From NCBI GenBank assembly GCA_947581795.1, contig CANPVS010000004.1, positions 36,195 through 100,194 of the forward strand: a stretch of DNA of 64,000 nt. The letters are read 5' to 3'. Shown piece after piece: positions 23,453 through 32,000 of the stretch. Made by a program: the position numbers and the translations under genes. Each line of letters begins with the position of its first letter. Within the stretch, counting starts at the first letter, position 1. The stretch comes from an uncultured Oscillospiraceae bacterium (GTDB lineage Bacteria; Bacillota; Clostridia; Oscillospirales; Oscillospiraceae). Under the pieces are notes generated by a model. The model was not told the origin of the DNA and made no database searches. It saw nothing but the letters and a program-made list of their open reading frames with translations.

Positions 23453-26400
23453 GCCTTGATCCTCTCCCATGCCTCGTCGGTGGTCAGCTTCGTGCGCATG
23501 CGCCAGCCATTGCCCGTCCCGTCAAAGAGACAGACCTCCTTGAAGTCGCAGAAGGTGCAGGCGGTCTCCCGGCTGGACTTGTACCAGGGGTCGCAGGTCA
23601 CGCTGCCGGCTTTGAGCTCCCCGGCCAGGTCCGCCAACGTCTTGTCTATGAACCGGCTCAGGGCGCCGAACTGCTCCAGGGAGGCCAGCGTCCCCCCGGC
23701 CGCGGCGGCGTGCTCTCCACTGCCCGTGATCTTCACGGGCAAAAACCGCTTGTCCTTCCCCGGCTCCATGGCCTCCAGCACCTCGCCGTCCGCCAGGACC
23801 AGACCGCTGCGGCGGGCGGCGGCGCGCCGGAGCCTGGCCAGCTCCTCGTCCGTCACATCCCCGGGGGCGTTCACCACGTCGAACCGGGCCATGGAGTAGA
23901 GCACCCCCGCGGGCTTGATCTTCTTCGCGCCGAAGTAGTCCCCGCCCCGCTCCGTCAGCGCGAAGAGATAGAGGAGCATCTGCATGTTGAGCCCCTGGCA
24001 CACGTCGGCCAGGTCGAACTTCTTCACGCCGGTCTTGTAGTCCGTGATACGCAGATACAGGGTATCCCCCTGCACCCAGCCGTCCACCCGGTCCGCCCGG
24101 CCGGTGACCGCCGGGCCGTCCCCCTCTGCCGGGGCCAGCACGCCCTCCCCGGCCAGGTCCAGCTCCAGGTCCAGGGGCTGGAATTTGGATACCCGCAGCT
24201 CCTCCCACATGTCCTTCACCACCCGGCGCACCGTGGTGCGCAGCCGACGGAACAGGTAGGCGAAGCGGGCGGTCTTGTCGGCGAAGCCCCGCAGTTCTTC
24301 CTCGATATACTTGTCCACATACTTGTCCGCGAGAGCGGCGATCTGTCCCTCGTCCACCGCGGCGAAGCCCCCCGCGGCCATGGCGTCCCGGGCCACGTTC
24401 TCCAGCACATAGTGCATGAACGTGCCATAGTCCCGGGGGGCGAAAGCCGCCGGGACCCGGGGCCTGGCCCGCAGGCCGTACTGGAGAAAGTAGGAGAACC
24501 GGCACCCGGCAAATTTCTCCGCCCGGCTGGGGGACATTTTGGGCTCCGGGCCGTACAGCGCCCGGACCGACCCGGCCCCCAGAGAGCCCAGCGCCGCCTG
24601 GGCCGCGCTGGCCAGGCGCTCCAGCTCCGGCCCGTGGCCCGCGGCGGCGAAATAGTCCCGTGCCGCGAGGCACAGGTCCTCCGCCTCCCCCCGCTGGCCC
24701 CGGAGGGCCAGGGCAAAGGCCGGACGGACCGCGAAGGTCCGGGCCCGGAGGATATCCCCCTGCACGGGGGTCACGCCCAGCAGGTCTTTCGCCCGGCCGA
24801 TGAGCAGGCTGGGCCGGGCCTCGCCGCCCTCGCCGTCCACCGCGGACCAGCTCATATACAGGCTCTCCGAGGGCAGGGAAAGGCAGCTGTAAATGCGCCC
24901 CAGCTCCCGGCTCAGGTCCTCCTCCGCCCCGCCCAGCTCCAGGCCCAGGGCGGTGAGCTCCTCCCGTTCGTCGGCGGTGAACACGCCCCCCGCCTCCTCC
25001 GGGGCCGGGATGCGCCCGTCCGCCGCGCCCAGAAGCAGCAGATGCCGGGTGTGCCGCCGGCGCATGGCGTCGATCTCTCCGGCGCTGACCCGGTCCAGGG
25101 ACACGGGTATCACGTTCACGTCGTACTTGGACAGCATGAGGGTGAAAAGCCCCTGGAACCGCTGGGCGTCCATGGCCGTATCCCCCAGCACAGCGGCGAA
25201 CTGCTCCAGCGCCGAGCACAGGATGTCCCACAGCCGGGCGTGCTCCGCCGCCGCCTCGGGCCGTCCTTCGGCGGTGAGCTCCGCCGTCCGCTGCTCTATC
25301 TTTTCGGCCAGGGAGGTGTCCTCCAGAAACGCCGCCAGGGCCACGGCTTGCTCCCTGGCGGTGACGGCTTGTCCCGTCCGCCGCTCCAGGGCCTTCAGGG
25401 GGCCGATGACCGCCCGGCGCAGGCCGTTCAGCTTCTCCAGAGCCTTTTGGGCCCGCTCGTCCATCTCCTGGTTATACCCCTCCGGGTGCATGGTCCAGGG
25501 CCTGTCCCACAGACCGCCCCGGATGCCCCACAGAAGGGCGTAGTTTTCCAGTTCGTCCGTCTCCTCCAGGGAGACGGGACCCAAGCCGGTCTTCAGCCAG
25601 CCGAACACCGCCTCGTATTCATAGCCCCGGCACACTGCCTCCAGGGCGGAGGAGATGGCCAGGGGCAGGCTCTTTTGCAGGGTGTCCCCCCGGCCGGACA
25701 GGAACAGAGGCACCCCGTACCGGGCGCAGGCGCTCTCCAGGGCCGTGCGGTAGTCGCCAAAGCCCCGGACCGCCACGGCCATGTCCCGCCACCGGCAGCC
25801 TGCACGGGCCAGCTCCGCCATCCGGGCCGCCGCCAATTCGCATTCCTCGGAGATGTCCCCCGCCCGGACGCAGGTCACCGCATCCGTCCCGCCCTCCCAG
25901 GCGGGCGCGCCGAAGTCATAGAGGTGGTCGCAGTAATACCGGATGGGCGGCGTCTGGCCTGACCGCTCCACCCACTGCTCCACATATTCCGCGCCGTACT
26001 CCGCCGCGAGGTTTTTCAGCCACCGGGCGGTGGCCAGGGGCAGAGAAAAGGCCCCCTCGTCCCGCTCGCCGCAGGTGAGGCACACGGTCAGGTCCGCGCC
26101 GGAGCGGACGATCTGGCGCAGGACCTCCTTTTCCAGGCGGGTGAAGTCGGAAAAGCCGTCGGCGTAGTACCGGCCGTAGATATGGCTGTCCCCCAGCAGG
26201 GCCGCCAGGGCCTGGAGCCGGTCGGCGCTGTCCGCGCCGGAGCGGCTCTGCACGGCGGTATATCCCTCCGCCAGCAGGCTCAGATCCCGCAGCTTGTCGG
26301 AGAGGGCCCCCGCGGTCTTTTCCGCCGCGGCCGCCAGATCGGCCGCCGAGACCCCGGCGTTTCGCAGCTCCTCCATGGCCCGGGTGAGACTGTCCAGGGT

Positions 26401-26742
26401 CCGGGGCTCCCGGCGGCCCCGGTGGTAGACCCGAAGCTGCCCCTCCAGGCCCTCCGCCGCCACAGCCATGCAGAGGAGCCGGCCGCCCCCGTCCATGGCG
26501 GGCTTTCCGCCGCCCACCTCCGAAAACACCTTTCGCGCCAGCCCCGTGAAGGACAGCACCTCCCCGTACCGGCTCAGCGTGTCCCCCGCCGCGGCGCAGA
26601 GCTCCCGCTCCGCCTCGTGGCTGTACTGCTCCGGCACCAGAAGGACCGTCTTCCCGTCGCCCTGGCGCACATATTCTGCTATCTCGCCGAACACCAGCGC
26701 CGTCTTGCCCGCGCCGGCCCGGCCCAATATCGTCTGTACCAT
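23449..26742 (-). CDS. addB: ATP-dependent helicase/deoxyribonuclease subunit B (AddB)
   Basis: The 1097-aa AddB has Walker A GRAGAGKT within the first 14 residues. Its C-terminal nuclease domain has GRADRVDGW...RITDYKTG (Asp, Asp, Lys active site). The four cysteines of the iron-sulfur staple are one in KFAGCRFSYFLQYGLR and three in ACTFCDFKEVC plus the preceding ETAC. It recognises Chi and cuts the 5'-ended strand. No Shine-Dalgarno sequence precedes ATG 26742, and the -10 of an extended promoter ends 6 nt before it, so the mRNA is probably leaderless. Translationally coupled to addA (ATGA). A longer start at 26814 would cross the promoter. Confidence 0.95.
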   Translation of the reverse strand: MVQTILGRAGAGKTALVFGEIAEYVRQGDGKTVLLVPEQYSHEAERELCAAAGDTLSRYGEVLSFTGLARKVFSEVGGGKPAMDGGGRLLCMAVAAEGLEGQLRVYHRGRREPRTLDSLTRAMEELRNAGVSAADLAAAAEKTAGALSDKLRDLSLLAEGYTAVQSRSGADSADRLQALAALLGDSHIYGRYYADGFSDFTRLEKEVLRQIVRSGADLTVCLTCGERDEGAFSLPLATARWLKNLAAEYGAEYVEQWVERSGQTPPIRYYCDHLYDFGAPAWEGGTDAVTCVRAGDISEECELAAARMAELARAGCRWRDMAVAVRGFGDYRTALESACARYGVPLFLSGRGDTLQKSLPLAISSALEAVCRGYEYEAVFGWLKTGLGPVSLEETDELENYALLWGIRGGLWDRPWTMHPEGYNQEMDERAQKALEKLNGLRRAVIGPLKALERRTGQAVTAREQAVALAAFLEDTSLAEKIEQRTAELTAEGRPEAAAEHARLWDILCSALEQFAAVLGDTAMDAQRFQGLFTLMLSKYDVNVIPVSLDRVSAGEIDAMRRRHTRHLLLLGAADGRIPAPEEAGGVFTADEREELTALGLELGGAEEDLSRELGRIYSCLSLPSESLYMSWSAVDGEGGEARPSLLIGRAKDLLGVTPVQGDILRARTFAVRPAFALALRGQRGEAEDLCLAARDYFAAAGHGPELERLASAAQAALGSLGAGSVRALYGPEPKMSPSRAEKFAGCRFSYFLQYGLRARPRVPAAFAPRDYGTFMHYVLENVARDAMAAGGFAAVDEGQIAALADKYVDKYIEEELRGFADKTARFAYLFRRLRTTVRRVVKDMWEELRVSKFQPLDLELDLAGEGVLAPAEGDGPAVTGRADRVDGWVQGDTLYLRITDYKTGVKKFDLADVCQGLNMQMLLYLFALTERGGDYFGAKKIKPAGVLYSMARFDVVNAPGDVTDEELARLRRAAARRSGLVLADGEVLEAMEPGKDKRFLPVKITGSGEHAAAAGGTLASLEQFGALSRFIDKTLADLAGELKAGSVTCDPWYKSSRETACTFCDFKEVCLFDGTGNGWRMRTKLTTDEAWERIKA

Positions 26743-26748
26743 ACCTCG

Positions 26749-26777
26749 ATTATAGCATAGTTCGCGCTTATCGCACA
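26749..26777 (-). promoter_or_regulatory. Extended -10 promoter of addBA, placed for a leaderless mRNA
   Basis: Minus strand TGTGCG, 17-bp spacer, TATAAT preceded by TGC. Six nucleotides separate the -10 from the addB ATG. Confidence 0.65.
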
Positions 26778-26787
26778 GATATTTTAA

Positions 26788-26808
26788 CGCCTCCCGGCAA
26801 GGGAGGCG
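26788..26808 (-). terminator. Hairpin after mntP
   Basis: CGCCTCCC-TTGCC-GGGAGGCG followed by TTAAAATAT on the minus strand; weak T-tract. It lies just upstream of the addB promoter. Confidence 0.5.
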
Positions 26809-26818
26809 CTTCATGTAT

Positions 26819-27373
26819 TCAGAACGAGATGAGGTCCAGCGCCTCCAGCAGCATTTTGAGCCCCAGCAGGCATAAGATCGCTCCGCCGGCGGTCCGGGCC
26901 GCCCGCCGCCGGTTCTGGCCCACCCGGCTTCCGAAGGACGCCCCCGCTGTGGAGAGACAGCCCATCACAACCGCCACCATAGCCCCCGCCCGCGGGGCGG
27001 GCACCTCCATCATGGCGAAGGCCACACCCACGGTCATGGCGTCTATGCTGGTGGCCAGGGACAGGGCCGCGATGGATCCGGCCGTCTGGCCGCCCTGGGG
27101 CGCCTCCTCCGGCTGCCGGGCCTGGCGCAGCATCCGCACGCCCATGGCCGCCAGCAGCAGCCCCGCCACCCAGGGATACATGGCCGCGAGGGAGTCGGGC
27201 AGTCCCGCCCCCACCGCGTAGCCCAGCAGGAGCATCCCCACGTGAAAGCCGCTCATGATGGCCACGATGGGCCCGATGCGCCGCGGCCCGGCGGCCATGC
27301 CCATGCACACCGACGCGGCGAACCCGTCCATGCTCAGACCGAATACCAGCAGCAGCTGTTCCAATATATGCAA
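26819..27373 (-). CDS. mntP: Manganese efflux pump MntP
   Basis: A 184-aa, six-span membrane protein. The first segment reads LLLVFGLSMDGFAASVCMG, matching the S-M-D-x-FAAS motif of MntP. A second half repeats the pattern as SLATSIDAMTVGVAF, and these paired aspartates are the metal path. The start is inferred to be TTG at 27373 because GGGAGG lies 9 nt upstream and the protein then matches the usual 180-190 aa. The upstream extension to 27535 is not membrane-like. I looked for a yybP-ykoY manganese riboswitch before it and saw none. Confidence 0.88.
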   Translation of the reverse strand: MHILEQLLLVFGLSMDGFAASVCMGMAAGPRRIGPIVAIMSGFHVGMLLLGYAVGAGLPDSLAAMYPWVAGLLLAAMGVRMLRQARQPEEAPQGGQTAGSIAALSLATSIDAMTVGVAFAMMEVPAPRAGAMVAVVMGCLSTAGASFGSRVGQNRRRAARTAGGAILCLLGLKMLLEALDLISF

Positions 27374-27451
27374 AATTCCTATCCTCCCAATCCCGGACGT
27401 TCCCGCCCGTATATTGCAGGATATGCCCGACCGGCCCGGGCGGTGAAGGCA

Positions 27452-27480
27452 TTGACCGGCTTGAAAACGAGTGTTATAAT
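27452..27480 (+). promoter_or_regulatory. Promoter of the 27519 methyltransferase gene
   Basis: TTGACC, 17-bp spacer, TATAAT. Confidence 0.82.
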
Positions 27481-27518
27481 ACAGTGTCAAATTGTAATTT
27501 GGGGGTTTAGGAGCTTCT

Positions 27519-28379
27519 ATGTGGGTATCGGACAAGTGGCGGGACTATGAGCTCATCGACGCCTCCGGCGGGGAAAAGCTGGAGCGCTGGGGCAGCCATA
27601 TCCTTCTGCGCCCGGACCCCCAGGCCATATGGGCCACGGAGCGCTCCGATCCCCGCTGGCGGCGGCCCGACGCCCGCTACCGCCGGTCCGCCTCCGGCGG
27701 CGGCGCCTGGGAGAAGAACGACCTGCCCGCCTCCTGGAAGATACGCTACGGCGCGCTCACCTTCCAGGTCAAGCCCATGAGCTTCAAGCACACCGGCCTC
27801 TTCCCCGAGCAGGCCGCCAACTGGGACTGGACCATGGAGAAGATACGCGCCGCCAAGCGCCCCATCCGGGTGCTGAACCTGTTCGCCTACACCGGCGCGG
27901 CCACGGTGGCGTGCCTCGCCGCCGGGGCGGAGGTGTGCCACGTGGACGCGGCCAGGGGCATGGTGGCCTGGGCCAGGGAGAACGCCCTGTGCTCCGGCCT
28001 CAGCGACAGACCGGTGCGCTGGATCGTGGACGACTGCGCCAAGTTCTGCCAGCGGGAGATCCGCCGGGGCAGGCACTACGACGCCATCATCATGGACCCG
28101 CCCTCCTATGGCCGGGGCCCCGGGGGCGAGATATGGAAGCTGGAGGACGACCTGTGGCCTTTCGTCAGCTCCGTGGTGCCCCTTTTGTCCGACGACCCCC
28201 TTTTCGTGCTCATCAACTCCTACACCACAGGTCTGGCCCCGTCGGTGCTCACTTACATCACCGAGAGCCTGTTCACCAAGAAGTTCGGCGGCCATAGCGA
28301 CGCCCAGGAGCTGGGCCTGCGGGCCTCCGCCTCCGGGCTGGTGCTGCCCTGCGGCGCATCTTGCAGGTGGGAACGGTGA
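27519..28379 (+). CDS. Class I SAM-dependent methyltransferase (RlmI/RlmK-like)
   Basis: The 286-aa protein has a SAM-binding motif LNLFAYTGAATVACLAAGA (about residues 123-141), an acidic residue in VCHVDAARGMV, and the catalytic-side motif MDPPSYGRGP near 193. These are typical of the COG1092-like rRNA methyltransferases but the protein lacks a PUA domain. PMSFKHTGLFPEQAANW is conserved in this smaller subgroup. The target RNA is not known to me. ATG 27519 follows TAGGAG at 7 nt. A long palindromic repeat follows, then the ECF operon. Confidence 0.85.
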   Translation: MWVSDKWRDYELIDASGGEKLERWGSHILLRPDPQAIWATERSDPRWRRPDARYRRSASGGGAWEKNDLPASWKIRYGALTFQVKPMSFKHTGLFPEQAANWDWTMEKIRAAKRPIRVLNLFAYTGAATVACLAAGAEVCHVDAARGMVAWARENALCSGLSDRPVRWIVDDCAKFCQREIRRGRHYDAIIMDPPSYGRGPGGEIWKLEDDLWPFVSSVVPLLSDDPLFVLINSYTTGLAPSVLTYITESLFTKKFGGHSDAQELGLRASASGLVLPCGASCRWER

Positions 28380-28389
28380 GGGCCTAAAA

Positions 28390-28611
28390 GCCTCCCTCTG
28401 ACGAGGGAGGTGGCCGCCAATGGGGTCCCCGCGCGAGCCCAGCAAAGCGGGTCGCGTGGGGAAGAGGAGGAGCCGCGGGCCACTCGAGCTTTGCCGCTTG
28501 CGGCAAAGCGAGACCTGGCCCAGCGCGCTCCGACGAAGACGGAGGGAGAGACAACCTTTTTCTCTCCCCCAGTCAGCGCAAGCGCTGACAGCCCCCTCGT
28601 CAGAGGGGGCC
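28390..28611. repeat. Palindromic intergenic repeat, long composite form (locus R4)
   Basis: 222 bp with the same two terminal hairpins and inner module as 17465-17689, about 80 percent alike by eye. It begins 10 bp after the methyltransferase stop and ends 29 bp before ecfA1. Confidence 0.88.
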
Positions 28612-28640
28612 GCAAAAATGTGCAAGGACAATACGATTCT

Positions 28641-29474
28641 ATGGACCCGATCATCCGCGTAAAAAACCTCACATACGTCTACCCCGACGCCGACCGGCCC
28701 GCCCTGGACGGAGTGGACCTGGACGTCATGCCGGGCTCCTTCGTGGCAGTGCTGGGCTCCAACGGCAGCGGCAAGTCCACCCTGGCCAAGCACCTGAACG
28801 CCATCCTCCTGCCCAGGGAGGGCAAGGTCCTGGTGGACGGCATGGACACCATCGACGAGGGGAATCTGCTCCCCATCCGCCGGAAGGTGGGCATGGTGTT
28901 CCAGAATCCGGACAACCAGATCGTGGCCAACGTGGTGGAGGACGACGTGGCCTTCGCCCCGGAGAATCTGGGCGTGGACCCCAAGGAGATACGCCGCCGG
29001 GTGGACGAGGCATTGAAACAGGTGGACATGTATGACTTCCGCCTGCACGCACCCCACCTTCTCTCCGGCGGGCAGAAGCAGCGGGTGGCTATCGCCGGCG
29101 TGCTGGCCATGGGGCCGGAGGTGCTGGTGCTGGACGAGCCCACCGCCATGCTGGACCCCCGGGGCCGCCGGGAGGTGGTCTCCGCCGCGGAGCGGCTGTG
29201 CCGGGAAAAGGGCATCACCGTCCTGCTCATCACCCACCACATGGACGAGGCCGTCCGGGCCGACCGGGTCCTGGTCATGGACCGGGGCCGCATCGTCATG
29301 GACGGCGCCCCGGCGGAGATATTCGCCCGGGCGGACGAGCTGCGGGCGCTGCAGCTCACGGTCCCCGACACCACGGCCCTCATCGAAAAGCTGAACGCCG
29401 CCGGCATGGCCGTTCCCGCCGGCGCTCTCACCCCGGAGGCCTGCGCCGCCGCCATAAAGGAGGCGCTGGGATGA
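28641..29474 (+). CDS. ecfA1: ECF transporter energy-coupling ATPase EcfA1
   Basis: The 277-aa ABC ATPase has Walker A GSNGSGKST, Q-loop VFQNPDNQIV (the NPDNQ form is diagnostic of energy-coupling ATPases), signature LLSGGQKQRVA, Walker B VLVLDEPTAML and H-loop LLITHHMDEA. EcfA1, EcfA2 and EcfT form a shared module that powers several substrate-specific S components for vitamins or metals. No S component is in the window, so substrates are unknown. AAGGA is upstream of ATG 28641. The stop overlaps ecfA2 (ATGA). Confidence 0.95.
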   Translation: MDPIIRVKNLTYVYPDADRPALDGVDLDVMPGSFVAVLGSNGSGKSTLAKHLNAILLPREGKVLVDGMDTIDEGNLLPIRRKVGMVFQNPDNQIVANVVEDDVAFAPENLGVDPKEIRRRVDEALKQVDMYDFRLHAPHLLSGGQKQRVAIAGVLAMGPEVLVLDEPTAMLDPRGRREVVSAAERLCREKGITVLLITHHMDEAVRADRVLVMDRGRIVMDGAPAEIFARADELRALQLTVPDTTALIEKLNAAGMAVPAGALTPEACAAAIKEALG

Positions 29475-30334
29475 GCCTTATCGAGATCCGGGGCCTGACC
29501 CACGTCTACAGCCGGGGCACGCCCTTTGAAAAGACCGCCATCGACAACATCAATTTGACCATCGAGGCGGGGGGCGCCGTGGCCCTCATCGGCCACACGG
29601 GCAGCGGCAAGAGCACCCTTATCAGCCATTTGAACGCCCTTCTGAAGCCCGACAGCGGCACGGTGCTGCTGGACGGGGAGGACATCTTCGCCTCCAAGGC
29701 CGCCATGCGCGCCGCCCGGTTCCGGGTGGGCGTGGTGTTCCAGTACCCGGAGTACCAGCTATTTGAGGAGACCGTGGCGGCGGACATCGCCTACGGGCCC
29801 AAAAACCTGAAGCTCCCCCAGGAGGAGATCGGCCGCCGGGTCCGGGAGGCCGCCGCCTTCGTGGGCTTCCCGGAGGACCGGTTTGACCGGTCCCCCCTGG
29901 AGCTTTCCGGGGGCCAGAAGCGCCGTGTGGCCATCGCTGGCGTGCTGGCCATGGAACCGGAGCTGCTGGTGCTGGACGAGCCCACCGCGGGGCTGGATCC
30001 CGCCGGGCGGGAGGACCTCTTAGAAAAGCTCTTCGCCTGGAAGAACGCCAGCGGCGGGACCATCCTTCTCGTCACCCACGACATGTCCATCGCCAACCGG
30101 TGCGACCGGCTCATCGTGATGGAGGAGGGGCGCATCGCCCTGGACGGCACGCCGGAGGCGGTGTTCGCCCACAGCGATAAGCTCCTCAGCATCGGCCTTG
30201 ACCTGCCCGCCGCGGCCCGCATCGCGGGGCTTCTGCGGGAGCAGGGCGTGGCCGTGCCCCAGGGCGTATACGCCATCGAACAGCTGGCGGCCGCCATTCT
30301 GGCCCTCCGGGGAAAGGGGGGCGCGCCATGCTGA
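29471..30334 (+). CDS. ecfA2: ECF transporter energy-coupling ATPase EcfA2
   Basis: The 287-aa second ATPase has Walker A GHTGSGKST, Q-loop VFQYPEYQLFEETV (the YPEYQLF form separates EcfA2 from EcfA1), signature LSGGQKRRVA, Walker B LVLDEPTAGLDP and H-loop VTHDMS. It overlaps ecfA1 by 4 bp and ecfT by 7 bp, so all three are coupled. It works as the heterodimer partner of EcfA1 at the membrane. Confidence 0.95.
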   Translation: MSLIEIRGLTHVYSRGTPFEKTAIDNINLTIEAGGAVALIGHTGSGKSTLISHLNALLKPDSGTVLLDGEDIFASKAAMRAARFRVGVVFQYPEYQLFEETVAADIAYGPKNLKLPQEEIGRRVREAAAFVGFPEDRFDRSPLELSGGQKRRVAIAGVLAMEPELLVLDEPTAGLDPAGREDLLEKLFAWKNASGGTILLVTHDMSIANRCDRLIVMEEGRIALDGTPEAVFAHSDKLLSIGLDLPAAARIAGLLREQGVAVPQGVYAIEQLAAAILALRGKGGAPC

Positions 30335-31134
30335 AGGACATCACTCTGGGCCAGTACTTCCCCGGCGACACCGTGGTCCACCGGCTGGACCCCCGGACGA
30401 AGCTCATCCTCACCGTGGTCTACATCGCGGCGCTGTTCCTCGTGAACACCTGGGGCGGGTACGCCCTGGTCATCGCGGCCCTGGCCGCCGTGACCGCCGT
30501 GGCCCACATCAAGCCCCGGGCCATGCTGAGGGGGCTGAAGCCCCTGGTGTTCATCATCGTGTTCACCGGCCTGCTGAACCTGTTTTTCACCCGCGGGGAC
30601 GACGTCCTCTTCCAGTGGCGTTTCATCCATATCACCTACACGGGCCTCAATCGGGCCGTGTCCATGGTGCTGCGGGTGATGCTGCTGGTGTCGGGCACGT
30701 TCCTTCTGACCTACACCACCTCCCCCCTGGCTATCACCGACGGGCTGGAGCGGCTTTTATCGCCCCTTAACAAGCTCCACGTGCCGGTGTATGAGCTGAG
30801 CCTTATGATGTGCATCGCCCTGCGGTTCATCCCCACACTCATCGAGGAGACGGACCGGATCATGTCCGCCCAGAAGGCCCGGGGCGCCGACCTGGAGACG
30901 GGCACGCTCCCCGAGCGGGCCAAGGCCCTGCTGCCCCTCCTGATACCCCTGTTCATCTCCGCCTTCCGGCGGGCGGACGAGCTGGCGCTGGCCATGGAGT
31001 GCCGCTGCTACAACGGCGGCCAGGGCCGCACCCGCATGAAGGAGCTGCGCATGGCCGGGCGGGACGCCGTGGCTTTCATCCTGGGCGGACTGCTGGTGGC
31101 GGGCATCCTGGTCCTCAGGAGGCTGGGTATATGA
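30328..31134 (+). CDS. ecfT: ECF transporter transmembrane scaffold EcfT
   Basis: The 268-aa membrane protein starts with the conserved GQYFPGDTVVHRLDPRTKL. About six hydrophobic segments follow, and two coupling helices touch the ATPases: AQKARGAD (classical A-x-x-ARG) and AMECRCYNGG. In the second, the usual Ala-Arg-Gly (AMEARGY) is replaced by Cys-Arg-Cys. EcfT links the ATPase pair to interchangeable S components. Its stop overlaps truA as ATGA, the conserved ecfA1-ecfA2-ecfT-truA order of Firmicutes. Confidence 0.95.
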   Translation: MLKDITLGQYFPGDTVVHRLDPRTKLILTVVYIAALFLVNTWGGYALVIAALAAVTAVAHIKPRAMLRGLKPLVFIIVFTGLLNLFFTRGDDVLFQWRFIHITYTGLNRAVSMVLRVMLLVSGTFLLTYTTSPLAITDGLERLLSPLNKLHVPVYELSLMMCIALRFIPTLIEETDRIMSAQKARGADLETGTLPERAKALLPLLIPLFISAFRRADELALAMECRCYNGGQGRTRMKELRMAGRDAVAFILGGLLVAGILVLRRLGI

Positions 31135-31916
31135 GAAATATCGCCTTACGCCTTGCCTACGACGGCTCGGCCTATCACGGCTGGCAGACCCAGGCCTCCG
31201 AGGCCACCGTCCAGCAGACCCTGGAGCGGGCGGTGGAGAAAACCGTCCAGCATCCTGTCCATGTCACCGGCTGCGGCCGCACGGACGCGGGGGTCCACGC
31301 TCTTTCCTACTGCGCCAACTTCCGCACCGACTGCGCCATCCCCGTGGACCGCATCCCCCTGGCCCTGAACAGCCGCCTGCCGGCGGACATCGCCGTCCAG
31401 GCCGCCGTGGAGGCCCCCATCGAGTTCAACGCCATCGGCTCCTGTATCCAAAAGGAGTATATCTATAAGATACACAACAGCCGCATCCGAGACCCGTTCC
31501 TGGACTGCCGGGCCTGTTTCTGGCCCGCGCCCCTGGACGCAGAGATCATGGATAAGGCGGCCGCCGCCTTCGTGGGCACCCACGACTTCGCCGCCGTGCG
31601 CAGCGTGGGCACAGAGACCAGGACCACCGTCCGCACCGTCCACTGGTGCCGGGCGGAGCGGACCGGCGATATCATCACCGTGGCCGTGTGCGCCAACGGA
31701 TTCTTATACAACATGGTCCGGGCCATCGTGGGCACGCTGGTCTACGCCTCCGACGGGAAGCTGGCCCCGGAGGACATCCCCGCCCTGCTGGACCGGGGCG
31801 ACCGGCGGCTCACCGGCCCCACCATGCCCCCCCAGGGCCTCTATATGCACCGGCTCTGGTACGAGGGGGACGTGGGGAAGATGATGGAGGGCCCCGCCCC
31901 CCACGATCACCCTTAA
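31131..31916 (+). CDS. truA: tRNA pseudouridine(38-40) synthase TruA
   Basis: The 261-aa enzyme isomerises uridines 38, 39 and 40 in the tRNA anticodon arm. The catalytic aspartate is D52 in GCGRTDAGVHAL. LAYDGSAYHGWQ at the N-terminus, FNAIGSCIQKEYIY and NGFLYNMVRAIVGTL are all family motifs. It is the last gene of the ECF operon; 4-bp overlap with ecfT. Confidence 0.97.
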   Translation: MRNIALRLAYDGSAYHGWQTQASEATVQQTLERAVEKTVQHPVHVTGCGRTDAGVHALSYCANFRTDCAIPVDRIPLALNSRLPADIAVQAAVEAPIEFNAIGSCIQKEYIYKIHNSRIRDPFLDCRACFWPAPLDAEIMDKAAAAFVGTHDFAAVRSVGTETRTTVRTVHWCRAERTGDIITVAVCANGFLYNMVRAIVGTLVYASDGKLAPEDIPALLDRGDRRLTGPTMPPQGLYMHRLWYEGDVGKMMEGPAPHDHP

Positions 31917-31932
31917 TTTCCGGCGACATCCA

Positions 31933-31962
31933 TAGACAAAATAACCTTAATTGTGCTATAAT
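31933..31962 (+). promoter_or_regulatory. Promoter of the DUF5711 gene
   Basis: TAGACA, 18-bp spacer, TATAAT with TGC in front (extended -10). Confidence 0.65.
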
Positions 31963-32000
31963 ATCAAGTTGCAGTAAAGCGCGACACAAGGGGAGACCGT

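Noticed and set aside
20435..23899. 1154-codon plus-strand reading frame
   Set aside because: It is antisense to addA/addB, rich in Gly/Arg/His/Leu, with no motif and no ribosome site or promoter.
23710..25962. 750-codon plus-strand reading frame
   Set aside because: Antisense shadow of addB with the same low-complexity composition.
27374..27518. Search for a manganese (yybP-ykoY) riboswitch before mntP
   Set aside because: The region is short and holds a plus-strand promoter; none of the conserved yybP-ykoY loops were seen.
31933..31962. Reading the DUF5711 promoter region as another leaderless start
   Set aside because: The ATG at 32001 is 38 nt past the -10 box and has AAGGGGAG, so it is a normal leadered mRNA.
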